Of a DNA stretch of 52,733 nt, positions 22,544 to 30,991 are shown in pieces (the stretch's first letter is position 1; each line of letters opens with the position of its first letter). This stretch comes from JAFCCL01 sp041645325 (GTDB lineage Archaea; Iainarchaeota; Iainarchaeia; Iainarchaeales; GCA-2688035), in NCBI GenBank assembly GCA_041645325.1, contig JBAZQI010000004.1:1-52733 (forward strand), given 5' to 3'. Position numbers and translations under genes: made by a program. Under the pieces are notes generated by a model. It saw only the letters and a list, made by a program, of their open reading frames with translations, was not told the origin of the DNA and ran no database searches.

Positions 22544-23410
22544 TCATCCAGACACTATTGCGTATGCCTCTATGAGTGCTCCTATTGCAAGCAGGCCGAA
22601 GGCGTACAGTATCATCACTATCACGTCTTTTGTTATCAGGCCTGTTTCTCCCCTCAAGTGCCTTTTTTTGCTTACAGCCGCGCCTATTATTCCACCGGCT
22701 ATTGCCCCGACAAAATAGCCCAGTGCTTCAAAAATGCCGTGGGGCACAATGCTCAGGGCCCTGTTTGCCGCCATTCCCAATGCGGTGAGGCCGCCGTGGC
22801 TTGCGCTATACTGCACAATGTCTTTTCCTATGAGCACTCCAATGACAGAGGCGTTCCAGCCAAGCAGGAACACTGCGCCTGCGCCGTAAACGAACGAGAA
22901 CAAGAGCATTGGAACCATTACAAAGAACGCATTGTTTACGAATATTACCTCAAACCAGCAGAATGGCTCTAAGCCGCAGGCGCTTCTCTGCAGGGAAAAG
23001 TTTCCGGTGAGATTTGCCTTGAGCTGGTTTATGCCTGCAAGCGTTGCCTCCTGTTCTGAGAACATTGCGGCGCCTGTCTCGGGCGTTGCAATGCTGTACC
23101 AGAAGGCATATGCCAGTATTATTCCAATGAAGAAAAAAGCGTAGACTTTGATGATGCTGAAATGCCTTGAGAGGAATAGCGCGGCATAACCCCGTCTTTC
23201 CGCCTCTTTTTCCTCTTCGGACCTGAATATCGTGTGGAACAGTGGCGCGAGGGCGATTGTCACAAATGCTATTGCAAGCATTGAGGCGCTTCTCGGGAAT
23301 ATGAGGTATGATGCCCAAAGAGAAACCGAGCAGATGAGAACAGATATAACGAGGATGACAAAGGGGTGGGTCAGCGCCTCTTTTCTTGTAACAAGCGATT
23401 CAAGCACCAT
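22544..23410 (-). CDS. SpoIIM-like (DUF95) integral membrane protein
   Basis: A 288-residue protein starting MVLESLVTRKEALTHPFVIL. It has about seven hydrophobic segments. The signature region is FVNNAFFVMVPMLLFSFVYG, GWNASVIGVLIGK and PHGIFEALGYFVGAIAGG, matching the stage II sporulation protein M/DUF95 family, which is widespread in archaea outside any sporulation context. ATG at 23443 is possible, but ATTTAAATTATGG near 23420-23432 looks like promoter sequence, so the later ATG is preferred. Function in archaea unknown. Confidence 0.75.
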   Translation of the reverse strand: MVLESLVTRKEALTHPFVILVISVLICSVSLWASYLIFPRSASMLAIAFVTIALAPLFHTIFRSEEEKEAERRGYAALFLSRHFSIIKVYAFFFIGIILAYAFWYSIATPETGAAMFSEQEATLAGINQLKANLTGNFSLQRSACGLEPFCWFEVIFVNNAFFVMVPMLLFSFVYGAGAVFLLGWNASVIGVLIGKDIVQYSASHGGLTALGMAANRALSIVPHGIFEALGYFVGAIAGGIIGAAVSKKRHLRGETGLITKDVIVMILYAFGLLAIGALIEAYAIVSG

Positions 23411-23506
23411 AGCAACACCATAATTTAAATATCTTGCCGTCAAGAGAATATATTGCAGGGTAATAATAAGATTACCGTTTGCTGCTCATTTTTTCGGGTT
23501 TTTTCA

Positions 23507-24076
23507 ATGGAAAACAAGGATGGAAAAAATTTGGCGTTGCCCGGCGATTTTCTCAGCACAGAGGAAGAGTTTGTGGCGGGAAAAAACGCCTTTGATTCCG
23601 AGGGCAACATTTACAGCAGCAGCGCGGGTTCAATTGAGGCAGACCACAAGCTAAAGGAAATTTCGGTAAAGCCTGCAAAGGAAATGCATGCCGTGAGGCC
23701 TGGTTCCATTGTGATTGGAAGGGTTGACCTTGTGAAGGAAAATGCGGTGAATGTTGAGATTTGCAATGTGGCTGGCGGGGAAAGAATTGTTATCTCGCAG
23801 AGTGCGGCCTGTTTGCCTGTAAGGAATGTGAGCAGGGAATACGTTGAAAAGCTGAGGGATTATTTTAGGACGGGTGATTTGGTAAAGGCGCGCGTTGCGA
23901 AGATTTTGCCTGGCAATAACATTGATTTGGAGACAAATTACCCTGAATTCGGCGTGATAAAGGCTTTCTGCAGCAAGTGCAGGCAGCCATTGCACCTTTT
24001 TGGCCAAAGCCTCAAGTGCCTCAGGTGCGGCAGCACTGAAAAAAGGAAGATTTCAAGGGATTATTTGCTTAAGTGA
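23507..24076 (+). CDS. csl4: Exosome RNA-binding subunit Csl4
   Basis: A 189-residue protein. The N-terminal domain opens LALPGDFLSTEEEFVAGKNA, the hallmark Csl4 start. A central S1 domain lies at about 62-150 (RPGSIVIGRVDLV ... YFRTGDLVKARVAKI). A C-terminal zinc ribbon (CSKCRQPL...CLRCGSTE, about 158-178) completes the layout. Csl4 caps the archaeal exosome and presents RNA to the Rrp41/42 ring. rpoL follows 9 nt later and DUF99 after that. ATG at 23507 gives the conserved N-terminus; the open frame upstream to 23453 is not conserved-looking. Confidence 0.92.
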   Translation: MENKDGKNLALPGDFLSTEEEFVAGKNAFDSEGNIYSSSAGSIEADHKLKEISVKPAKEMHAVRPGSIVIGRVDLVKENAVNVEICNVAGGERIVISQSAACLPVRNVSREYVEKLRDYFRTGDLVKARVAKILPGNNIDLETNYPEFGVIKAFCSKCRQPLHLFGQSLKCLRCGSTEKRKISRDYLLK

Positions 24077-24085
24077 GGGGATTGA

Positions 24086-24358
24086 ATGGAAATTGACGTG
24101 AAAAACAGCGGCGCAAACGAACTGCATTTCTTTCTGCGCGGGGAAAGGCACACCTTGCCGAATATTCTGAGGGAAGCCCTACTTGTGGATCCAGCGGTTA
24201 CATTTGCGGCCTACACTTTGCCGCATCCTCTTGGCCCTGACTGCGAGTTCATAGTCAAGACAAAGGGCAAGACGGCAAAAAAGGCCCTGGATGATGCCGT
24301 CAAGCAGGTTGAAAAGCAGCTTGAGGAATTTGAAAAGGCCTTCAAGGCAGCAAAGTAA
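24086..24358 (+). CDS. rpoL: RNA polymerase subunit L
   Basis: A 90-residue RpoL, partner of RpoD in polymerase assembly. Conserved features are GERHTLPNILREALL (residues about 20-34) and the YTLPHPLGPDCEF segment (43-55), followed by a long C-terminal helix (AKKALDDAVKQVEKQLEEFE). Length is typical. It sits in a compact csl4-rpoL-DUF99 operon with gaps of about 10 nt. Confidence 0.95.
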   Translation: MEIDVKNSGANELHFFLRGERHTLPNILREALLVDPAVTFAAYTLPHPLGPDCEFIVKTKGKTAKKALDDAVKQVEKQLEEFEKAFKAAK

Positions 24359-24369
24359 AGGCGTGTTTA

Positions 24370-24930
24370 ATGAAGGGGCTTTTGCGCGTTCTTGCTCTGG
24401 ATGACGGCAGCTTTAAGCCAAGGCAAAAAGGCAATGCGCTCCTTGTTGGCGTTGTAAGCAGGCTTGACTGCCTTGTTGAAGGCATTGTTTCAACAAAGGT
24501 GAGGGTTGACGGCTTTGATTCCACAAAAAAGATTGTGGACCTGGTTCAAAAAAGCAAGTTCAAAAGCCAGGTGAACTTTGTCCTGTTGGACGGCCTGAAT
24601 TTTGCAGGCTTCAACATTGTTGACCTGCCTTTTCTTTCCAAACAACTTGGCGTGCCTGTGATTGCCGTGCTCAGGAAAAAGCCGGGGATGAAGAAAATAG
24701 AGGCCGCGCTTTCCTGCTTTAAGGACGGGAAAAAAAGGCTGGCATTGATTGAAAAGGCCGGCCCTGTAATGGAAGCCGGAAAAATTTTCTTTCAGGTTTC
24801 CGGCGCTGATGCGGAAACAGTTAAAACAGTTTTGTTCAAGACAACTAAGTGCGGCAACCTGCCTGAGCCCTTGAGGCTTGCGCACCTTGTGGCATCCGGC
24901 ATTTCAAGGGGCGAAAGCACGAGGCCCTAA
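24370..24930 (+). CDS. DUF99 family protein
   Basis: A 186-residue archaeal protein. It opens LLRVLALDDGSF, has VRVDGFDSTKKIVDLV near 44, FVLLDGLNFAGFNIVDL near 71-87, GVPVIAVLRKKPG near 93, and ends LPEPLRLAHLVASGISRGES. These are the conserved DUF99 blocks with an endonuclease V-like RNase H fold. Some family members act as nucleases on deaminated DNA; no activity can be read here. It is last in the csl4-rpoL operon and ends 53 nt before the signal peptidase gene. Confidence 0.85.
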   Translation: MKGLLRVLALDDGSFKPRQKGNALLVGVVSRLDCLVEGIVSTKVRVDGFDSTKKIVDLVQKSKFKSQVNFVLLDGLNFAGFNIVDLPFLSKQLGVPVIAVLRKKPGMKKIEAALSCFKDGKKRLALIEKAGPVMEAGKIFFQVSGADAETVKTVLFKTTKCGNLPEPLRLAHLVASGISRGESTRP

Positions 24931-24982
24931 AAGGCAAAAATGGCTTGGAAGCAGGGCTTGGAAAGGAAACCTTGGTGAAAAA

Positions 24983-25885
24983 ATGGCTTGGAAGCAATTC
25001 AGGGAAAAGCTGAAATGGCTTGACCCCTTCACGTACGTTGACAGATTCGTGATAGCGAAAATGCAGCAGTTTTCCCCTGCAAAAAAGATTGTTGCCCTGT
25101 GCGCCTGCTTTGCCTTCATCGCCTTTGCAATGCTTTGGATTGTGCCGCCAAGCATAGGCAGCATGCCAATGGCAATTGCAATCATTGCAGTGCTAGCATT
25201 TTTTTATTTCTATGACAGGGAAGAGGGCCTGAACTGGGCAATATACCTTGCGTTTGCAATGCTTTTTGCGCTCATAATTTTTTCCGCTCTGGGCCTTGCA
25301 TTCGGCACCAACAGCCCGATGATGATTGTGGTAAGCGCCTCAATGGAGCCCTTGTATCACAGGGGCGACATAATTTTCCTGTACGGTGCAACAGCCGAAA
25401 ACCTTGGCGGCACTGAGGTTGAGCTTGATTTGCCTTCGCTTGAAGAAAAAGAGCTTGCCTCTTTTGCACAGCCTGTTTACTCGCCAGGCCAGAAGCAAAT
25501 TGAGGCAATAAAGTTTGATTCAGGGCAGGAAATTCCAATTACGCGGAACGGGAGCATTGTGGTTTACTGGAGCCAGCGCCAGAATGAGCCTGTTGTCCAC
25601 CGGGTAGTGGCAAAGCTGAAGGCAGGGGACGGCTGGTATCTTTTGACAAAAGGCGATTCAATTTACAATCCCACAATTGACCAGGACTGCGGCCTGATAC
25701 TGAATGGTGCGCCGCAAAAGGAATGCATCGAGCTTTATCCTGTGCCGTTGAAAAAAGTGCAGGGCATTGCGTTCCTGCAGGTTCCCCTGCTTGGCTGCGG
25801 AAAGCTCTGGATAATGGACGACCTTGGCAGCCTGATTGCAACAGGCAAAATGCCGAAAGGCTACATGGCCGGCAATGCCTGCTAA
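24983..25885 (+). CDS. Signal peptidase I (archaeal SEC11-like, S26)
   Basis: A 300-residue membrane protease that removes signal peptides on the extracytoplasmic side. Three hydrophobic segments occupy residues about 35-54, 60-76 and 86-107, more than the usual single anchor. The catalytic core follows: VVSASMEPLYHRGD with Ser120, VYWSQRQNEPVVHRVV with the His expected in archaeal/ER-type enzymes, and TKGDSIYNPTIDQD. An insert between Ser and His (about 140-180) is longer than in minimal archaeal enzymes. ATG at 24983 is chosen. AAAAATGGCTTGGAAGCA occurs both at 24937 and at this start, a local duplication. Confidence 0.85.
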   Translation: MAWKQFREKLKWLDPFTYVDRFVIAKMQQFSPAKKIVALCACFAFIAFAMLWIVPPSIGSMPMAIAIIAVLAFFYFYDREEGLNWAIYLAFAMLFALIIFSALGLAFGTNSPMMIVVSASMEPLYHRGDIIFLYGATAENLGGTEVELDLPSLEEKELASFAQPVYSPGQKQIEAIKFDSGQEIPITRNGSIVVYWSQRQNEPVVHRVVAKLKAGDGWYLLTKGDSIYNPTIDQDCGLILNGAPQKECIELYPVPLKKVQGIAFLQVPLLGCGKLWIMDDLGSLIATGKMPKGYMAGNAC

Positions 25886-26115
25886 GCCTTTTTTCCTACG
25901 GGAAAAAAGCCTTGGGAAAACAGCAACGCTGATGCGTTGCTAAGCCTTTCTTTCTAAAGAAAGAAAGCCTTGGGAAAGAAAGGCAACGCTGCGCGTTGCA
26001 AAGCCTTTTTTCCTGTTGGAAAAAAAGCCTTGGGAAAAGAAGTTTTGCTACGCAAAACCAAAGCCTTTTTTTTGCTTGTGAAGCGTTTTCGCAAGCCTTT
26101 TGTTAAAAGGCTTTT
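25886..26115. repeat. Tract of hairpin repeats, GCCTTGGGAAA family, tract 2
   Basis: Alternating palindromes begin directly after the signal peptidase stop. Type 1 units are AAGCCTTTTTTCC-TACG-GGAAAAAAGCC plus TTGGGAAAA, and the 41-bp unit at 25942-25982 identical to 5454-5494. Between them are short perfect palindromes GCAACGC-TGAT-GCGTTGC, GCAACGC-TGC-GCGTTGC and GTTTTGC-TAC-GCAAAAC. The right end, 26088-26115, equals 5821-5848 exactly. No gene is present in the stretch to 26192. Confidence 0.85.
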
Positions 26116-26192
26116 GGCAAAAAAGCCCCTGGAAAATGCCGCGCCTTGTTGCTTAAGAAGTCTTTTTATATAATTCCAGCCAATTGTTCTGT

Positions 26193-27095
26193 ATGGCTGA
26201 ATCAGCTGAAATGCGGTTAATGCAGCGCGATACCAGCGGTGCAATGCATGATTTGATGAAGTACCTGAATCCATTTGAGTGGAAACTCCTTTTTTCCAGA
26301 AACAAGTCTATTGAGGACCCTGATTTTCTTGAGGCAAAAAAAGCTTACTATGAAATAGTTGACGGCACTGACAAGGCAATGGATCTCGTTTTTGACAAAA
26401 AAGCAAAATCTGTGGACTTTAAGGCAACTGCTTTGAAGCTTAACAAAGACATTCAGCTGTTTCAGGGCAAGATTTCTGCGTTTGCAAGATCAAGCAGGTG
26501 CCCAGCGCGGTTAAGGGCTGAAATAAGGGGTCTTTTTCCGTCCATAAAAATAATGCTTCCGTTAAGCAGAATCCTGATTGAAGGAAAGCCAAGGCTTGTA
26601 AAAAGATGGATTAAGGTCAGGCCGCTTGTGGCTGAACTGCAGGCGCACCTGAACAGGCTAAGAAAGCTTGCCAAATTGACCAGCGAGGTATTTGACAAGC
26701 CCCTATGTTTTCCCGAGGTTTCTTTTCGTGTGAGAGGCAACCCTGTAGTGCTTGCCGACAAGATGCATCTGCAGAGGGTAATGTTTAATGTTTTTCATGA
26801 TGCCGTGACCCACAGCAGGGGCGAGGCTGTTGTGGTAACTGTCGGCATGACAAAGAACAGCCTTGTTTTTGCCACGACAAACAGGGGCCGGTGGGTTTCC
26901 CAAAAAGTGATTAGGCTAATGGGGAAAAAACCTTATTCCGAAGACCCGTTAAAAGAGGTGGCTCATGGCTACGGCAAGATTAGTGCAAAGGATGCCGTGG
27001 AAGCGCATGGCGGGCAATTTGTTCCAAAAAATGCCCCAAAAGGATTTACGATTCTGTCAACTATCCCAAGAAAATTAAGGAGAAGGGCTGCCTAG
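26193..27095 (+). CDS. Histidine-kinase-like ATPase domain protein
   Basis: A 300-residue soluble protein. The N-terminal 190 residues are helical and unrecognised. The C-terminal part resembles a GHKL/HATPase domain: LQRVMFNVFHDAVTHS (N-box-like, with His-Asp where Glu/Asn-Asn are usual), LVFATTNRGRWVS (G1-like, N-x-G), AHGYGKISAKDAVEAHGGQF (G2 and F-like) and FTILSTIP at the end. No clear phosphoacceptor His helix or receiver is visible, and no response regulator is nearby. It could be an atypical kinase or a non-kinase GHKL ATPase. ATG at 26193 follows TATATAATTCC near 26167. Confidence 0.65.
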   Translation: MAESAEMRLMQRDTSGAMHDLMKYLNPFEWKLLFSRNKSIEDPDFLEAKKAYYEIVDGTDKAMDLVFDKKAKSVDFKATALKLNKDIQLFQGKISAFARSSRCPARLRAEIRGLFPSIKIMLPLSRILIEGKPRLVKRWIKVRPLVAELQAHLNRLRKLAKLTSEVFDKPLCFPEVSFRVRGNPVVLADKMHLQRVMFNVFHDAVTHSRGEAVVVTVGMTKNSLVFATTNRGRWVSQKVIRLMGKKPYSEDPLKEVAHGYGKISAKDAVEAHGGQFVPKNAPKGFTILSTIPRKLRRRAA

Positions 27096-27144
27096 CCAAC
27101 CGTTTTTAAGCTTATTTGCGCACTCTTTCCTAATAGGGGTTTGG

Positions 27145-27888
27145 ATGAAGCTTGTTTTGGAAAAGGCAGGGGATTTTCAGAAGAGCATTGATGCTCTTGC
27201 GGTTTTGATTGACGAGGCAGAATTTGTCCTTGATGAAAGGGGTCTTACCCTGAAGGCAACCGACCCTTCGCAGATTTCAATGGTTGACTTTTTGCTTGAA
27301 AAAAAGGATTTCAAGCAGTTTGATGTCAGGGAAAAGGCCAAGATTGGCATTGACCTGGATTATTTGAGGCAGATTATGTCAAGGGCAAAGCCGGATGACG
27401 AATTGACGCTTGAGCTTGACCCTGACCAGAACAGGCTGAATGTGAAATTCAGGGGCTCTAGTGCGAGAAAATTCAATTTGCCCCTGATTGACATTTCGGC
27501 AGCGGAATTGCCGAACCCTAAGATTGAGTTTGATGCCGAAGCAAAAATGCTTGCATCGGTTTTGCAGGATGCTTTGAAGGACGCCTCGCTTGTCAGCTCC
27601 CATGTTTCTATTGGCGTTGAAGGCGACAAGTTTATTGTGAAGGCTGACAGCAGCAAGGGCAATTTGGACAGCGTGACGGAAAAGGACAAGAAGAACCTGC
27701 TTGAGCTGAACGCAAAAAAGGACGCAATGAGCATGTTTCCCCTTGATTACCTGCAGGACATGCTTAAGACAGCGCTTGCCTCCACCCAGATTCTTGTGTG
27801 CCTGAAGGGCAATGCCCCAATCCAAATCAGCTATGACATCGGGCCTGCGCACATAAAGTATTTCCTTGCGCCGAGGATTGAATCATAG
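27145..27888 (+). CDS. pcn: DNA sliding clamp PCNA, copy 1
   Basis: A 247-residue sliding clamp. It opens MKLVLEKAGDFQKSIDALAV and has the LDERGLTLKATDPSQISMVD strand pair (29-48), GIDLDYLRQIMSRAKPDDEL near 72-91 and IDISAAELPNPKIEFDA before the interdomain linker. The second domain follows, ending GPAHIKYFLAPRIES, the typical clamp C-terminus. It encircles DNA and tethers polymerases and repair enzymes. GTTTTTAAGCTTA about 35 nt upstream looks like its TATA box. A second PCNA gene lies 1.2 kb downstream. Confidence 0.95.
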   Translation: MKLVLEKAGDFQKSIDALAVLIDEAEFVLDERGLTLKATDPSQISMVDFLLEKKDFKQFDVREKAKIGIDLDYLRQIMSRAKPDDELTLELDPDQNRLNVKFRGSSARKFNLPLIDISAAELPNPKIEFDAEAKMLASVLQDALKDASLVSSHVSIGVEGDKFIVKADSSKGNLDSVTEKDKKNLLELNAKKDAMSMFPLDYLQDMLKTALASTQILVCLKGNAPIQISYDIGPAHIKYFLAPRIES

Positions 27889-28004
27889 CCTTTGATTTGA
27901 TTGCGGCTTTGTTCTGTTCCAAGAATTGAATCCCGGCTTTTTGCCTGCCTTTATAGCTTTTTTTTGGGGTAGTTATTTATACTTGTTTTTCCTTATTTTT
28001 TTCG

Positions 28005-28967
28005 GTGCCTGTGTTCGAGGGCTTGTTTTTTAATGCGGCTGTGATTTTAATCGGCTTCATTCTGCTGTCAAAAGCCGCTTCGGAGGCGATAAAAAGGGTG
28101 ATAACCCTTGCCAGGCACTGGTGTTTTTCCGAATTTGCGATAAGCTTCCTGTTCATTGGCCTTGTTGCAATCCTGCCAGAGATGCTGATTGGCATAATCT
28201 CGGCTTTTGGCGGCGTGTCCTCTTTTGGGGCAGGCGTTGTCATAGGCTCAAACATTGCCGACCTTACGCTGATTGTTGGCATTGTGGCGTTGTTTACAAA
28301 CGGAATCAGGCTTCATGACCACACCTTTGGCAATGTGAAAAAACTGTTTGTTTTCACCCTGCTTCCCTTTGTCCTGTTCATTGACGGCAGCCTTTCCAGG
28401 ATTGACGGCCTGATGCTGATATGCGCGTTTATCCTTTACCTTTTTTTGATGCTGCGGAGGAATTCAAGGGTTTCGGTGTCAAGGCTTTGCAATAAGAGCG
28501 TTCCTGTCTTCAGGGAATTGCTGATCCTTTTTTTTGCTGTAGGGATAATGATTCTTTCGGCTTACCTGATTACCAATGCGGCGGAGCAGGTCAGTTCTTT
28601 TCTCGCGTTGCCGATTTTCTTCATCGGCGTGGTGATTGCAATCGGAACCTGCCTGCCTGAGCTTATTTTGTCCCTGAAATCAAACAGGCTAAGGCACGGC
28701 GAGCTTGGATTGGGCGATGTTTTGGGCAACGTTTTTGCGGACTGCCTGCTTACCCTTGGCGTGATAGCTGTAATAGCCCCCATTACTGTTGATTACCCCC
28801 TGATTGTGCTAACCGCAATTTTCCTGATGATTTTTTCAATGCTCGCCCTGGTTATACTGTCAAGGTCTGAAAACAGGATTTCAAAGGACGAAGGCCTCTA
28901 CTTGATAATGCTTTACTTTTTGTTCCTGGCAATCCAATTCGGGCTGGAACGGCTGATTGCAGGCTGA
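28005..28967 (+). CDS. Sodium/calcium exchanger family membrane protein (CaxA/YrbG type)
   Basis: A 320-residue protein with about ten membrane helices in two homologous halves. The first alpha repeat is GLVAILPEMLIGIISAFGGV followed by GSNIADLTLIVGIVAL. The second is GVVIAIGTCLPELILSLKSN followed by GDVLGNVFADCLLTLGVIA. The paired acidic residues in LPE and the N/D positions are the ion-binding sites of the family. The start is GTG at 28005, with a TATA-like GTTATTTATACT about 30 nt upstream, so the message is probably near-leaderless. It separates the two PCNA genes. Confidence 0.85.
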   Translation: MPVFEGLFFNAAVILIGFILLSKAASEAIKRVITLARHWCFSEFAISFLFIGLVAILPEMLIGIISAFGGVSSFGAGVVIGSNIADLTLIVGIVALFTNGIRLHDHTFGNVKKLFVFTLLPFVLFIDGSLSRIDGLMLICAFILYLFLMLRRNSRVSVSRLCNKSVPVFRELLILFFAVGIMILSAYLITNAAEQVSSFLALPIFFIGVVIAIGTCLPELILSLKSNRLRHGELGLGDVLGNVFADCLLTLGVIAVIAPITVDYPLIVLTAIFLMIFSMLALVILSRSENRISKDEGLYLIMLYFLFLAIQFGLERLIAG

Positions 28968-29101
28968 AATTTCCAAAAAAGTTTTGCGGTTCCTTAAGGC
29001 TGTGGAACCAGAACGCAAATGGCCAGTTATGCCAAAGTCCGCTGCAACAGTTTTAAATAAGTTGCACCTTAATATTAATCGGGTTTTTTCGGGGGCATTT
29101 G

Positions 29102-29824
29102 ATGATAGAGCTGAAGAACGTTGAGTCCTGGAAAAGGGCAATTGACGCGATTTCTTCTTTTATAAGCGAGGGCAATTTTCGCTTCAACGACGAGGGCATT
29201 TCTTTGAGGGCAGTTGACCCCAGCCAGATAGTGCTCGTAAATTTTCTCATGAAAAAAAGCGCCTTTGATGCCTTTGAAATAGAGCCGACTTTTGTCGGCC
29301 TTGACCTCGTGGAATTGAGCAGGATAATGGCAAGGGCACAGCCAGGCGACAAGATGACTTTGAAGATGAGCGACAGCGAGCTCAACATAAGGCTTGACGG
29401 CGAAATAAGCAGGAATTTTTCCCTGCCCCTGCTTGACGTTTCGGATTCCGAGGTGAGAATGCCTTCGCCTGACTTTGACGCAAGCGTTGAAATAAGCGCC
29501 AGGATTCTCAAGGAAGCCTTCAAGGACGCAATGCTTTTCGGAAGCAGCGTTGTGCTTCGCATCAAGGAAGGCGAAATGACAATAGAAGCAAGGGGAAGTT
29601 CCGGAACATTGCACACAGTGGCAAAGCAGGCAAAGGGCATTACAATAAAAAGCAAGTCCGGTGTGATGAGCAAGTATAGCCTGAACTTTTTGCAAAACAT
29701 TGTAAAGGACGCCGAGCCAGACCAAAAAGTTTTGCTTGAACTCAAAAATGACGCGCCAATGAGGGTTTCCTACAAGCTCGGCCCGGCACAGATAGAATTC
29801 TATTTGGCGCACATGATACTCTAA
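29102..29824 (+). CDS. pcn: DNA sliding clamp PCNA, copy 2
   Basis: A 240-residue second PCNA. It starts MIELKNVESWKRAIDAISSF and retains NDEGISLRAVDPSQIVLVNF, VGLDLVELSRIMARAQPGDK, the PLLDVSDSEV linker and a GPAQIEFYLAHMIL end. The two clamps are clearly diverged from each other throughout. GTTTTAAATAAG near 29050 is a likely TATA box. Two PCNAs imply either two homotrimers or mixed rings. ATG at 29102 is preferred to the TTG immediately before it. Confidence 0.95.
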   Translation: MIELKNVESWKRAIDAISSFISEGNFRFNDEGISLRAVDPSQIVLVNFLMKKSAFDAFEIEPTFVGLDLVELSRIMARAQPGDKMTLKMSDSELNIRLDGEISRNFSLPLLDVSDSEVRMPSPDFDASVEISARILKEAFKDAMLFGSSVVLRIKEGEMTIEARGSSGTLHTVAKQAKGITIKSKSGVMSKYSLNFLQNIVKDAEPDQKVLLELKNDAPMRVSYKLGPAQIEFYLAHMIL

Positions 29825-29874
29825 GTGCAGCCAGCAAAACCTTTATTTACTTCTTTGCCTGTTTCTTTTACCGG

Positions 29875-30972
29875 ATGATTTCTAATAATAAGAACCTTGG
29901 CTATGACGATTTTACCTCAAAGTTGATGCTTGACGAGTGGCCGCATGAAAACTTTTTTTGCATTTCAATTTCAAAGGGCGGCAAGGCTGTAAAGCAGGAA
30001 AGCAGGAACTACCGTGATTTTGAAAAGCTGGTTTCTGATTCTTCAATGAGCTGGGTCAATTGCTGCGTTGAAAATGCCGAAAAGGACCTGCCCGTGATTT
30101 CAAAGGAATTCGGCTTCAGGAAAGAGATGCCGCACGAGCTGTTGTCCCACAAGACATCAGCCTGCCTGGACATGGGTTCTGAGCTTGGCTTGCTTTTGCC
30201 GGCCGTTAAGGTGAGGAACCTGCATGTGAATGTTTCGCCGATTTTTGTCCTGATTAAGGAAAACATGGTCCTCTCCATTCACAACAGGAAAGTAACAAGG
30301 TGGGTGAGGTTTTTCAATTATGCCGAAACCTTCATCGGGAAAATTCCCGTGGGCATTCCGCGGGATGACAAAATCACGATGATACTGCAGCGGCTGTTGA
30401 GCAAAAACGATGAAAAGAATTTTGAAAATTTGCGCATCATTGAGGAAGAAGGCGACAAAATCAATGCCTTGCTTATTGACCCGAAATCGCCGAGGGTCAT
30501 GGTTGGCAAGGACATATACCGGATGAAGCATGCCTTGATTGTATACTTGGGCGTGCTGTGGGCATCAATGGATGTGCTGAATTCCCTGCGCTACGGCGAC
30601 AGCGACCTTATCACGGACAAGCCAGGCCTGCTGAAGGAATTCAGCCGCATTGAAAACGACCTGACAAAGCACATTTCTTTGGCTGAGCACACAAGCGAGG
30701 TTCTTGCCTCGGGCCTTGAGGCGCTGCAGAGCATTTACAACAACCAGCTGCAGGTCCTGAACAACAGGCTTGCGCTTGTTGTCACCTGGCTGACAGTTGT
30801 TGGAACAGCAGTCCTTGTGCCAAACACGCTTGCGACAATTTTTGGAATCCCGAGCGTAAGCGAGCATATTGACTGGCTGCAGGCCATAACCCTGCTTGTT
30901 GTTTCAACGGTATTGAGCGCGGTAATAGCCTATGTAGTGCTGGAGAAAATCATCCCGCGAAAAGTGGAATAG
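29875..30972 (+). CDS. CorA-like divalent cation channel lacking the GMN motif
   Basis: A 365-residue protein. The large N-terminal cytoplasmic part includes PIFVLIKENMVLSIHNRKVT near 122-141 and a long helical region to about 295. Two C-terminal helices follow: LVVTWLTVVGTAVLVPNTLA and LQAITLLVVSTVLSAVIAYV, with a basic end. This is the CorA/ZntB fold. The YGMN signature between the helices is replaced by FGIP, so ion selectivity cannot be assumed to be magnesium. The start at ATG 29875 lies about 25 nt after a weak TATA-like stretch. Confidence 0.75.
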   Translation: MISNNKNLGYDDFTSKLMLDEWPHENFFCISISKGGKAVKQESRNYRDFEKLVSDSSMSWVNCCVENAEKDLPVISKEFGFRKEMPHELLSHKTSACLDMGSELGLLLPAVKVRNLHVNVSPIFVLIKENMVLSIHNRKVTRWVRFFNYAETFIGKIPVGIPRDDKITMILQRLLSKNDEKNFENLRIIEEEGDKINALLIDPKSPRVMVGKDIYRMKHALIVYLGVLWASMDVLNSLRYGDSDLITDKPGLLKEFSRIENDLTKHISLAEHTSEVLASGLEALQSIYNNQLQVLNNRLALVVTWLTVVGTAVLVPNTLATIFGIPSVSEHIDWLQAITLLVVSTVLSAVIAYVVLEKIIPRKVE

Positions 30973-30991
30973 TGCCTGCCGTTCAATTTGC

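Noticed and set aside
25886..26160. Possible CRISPR array
   Set aside because: The repeated units are palindromes of unequal length without constant repeat-spacer spacing, and no cas gene is in the window.
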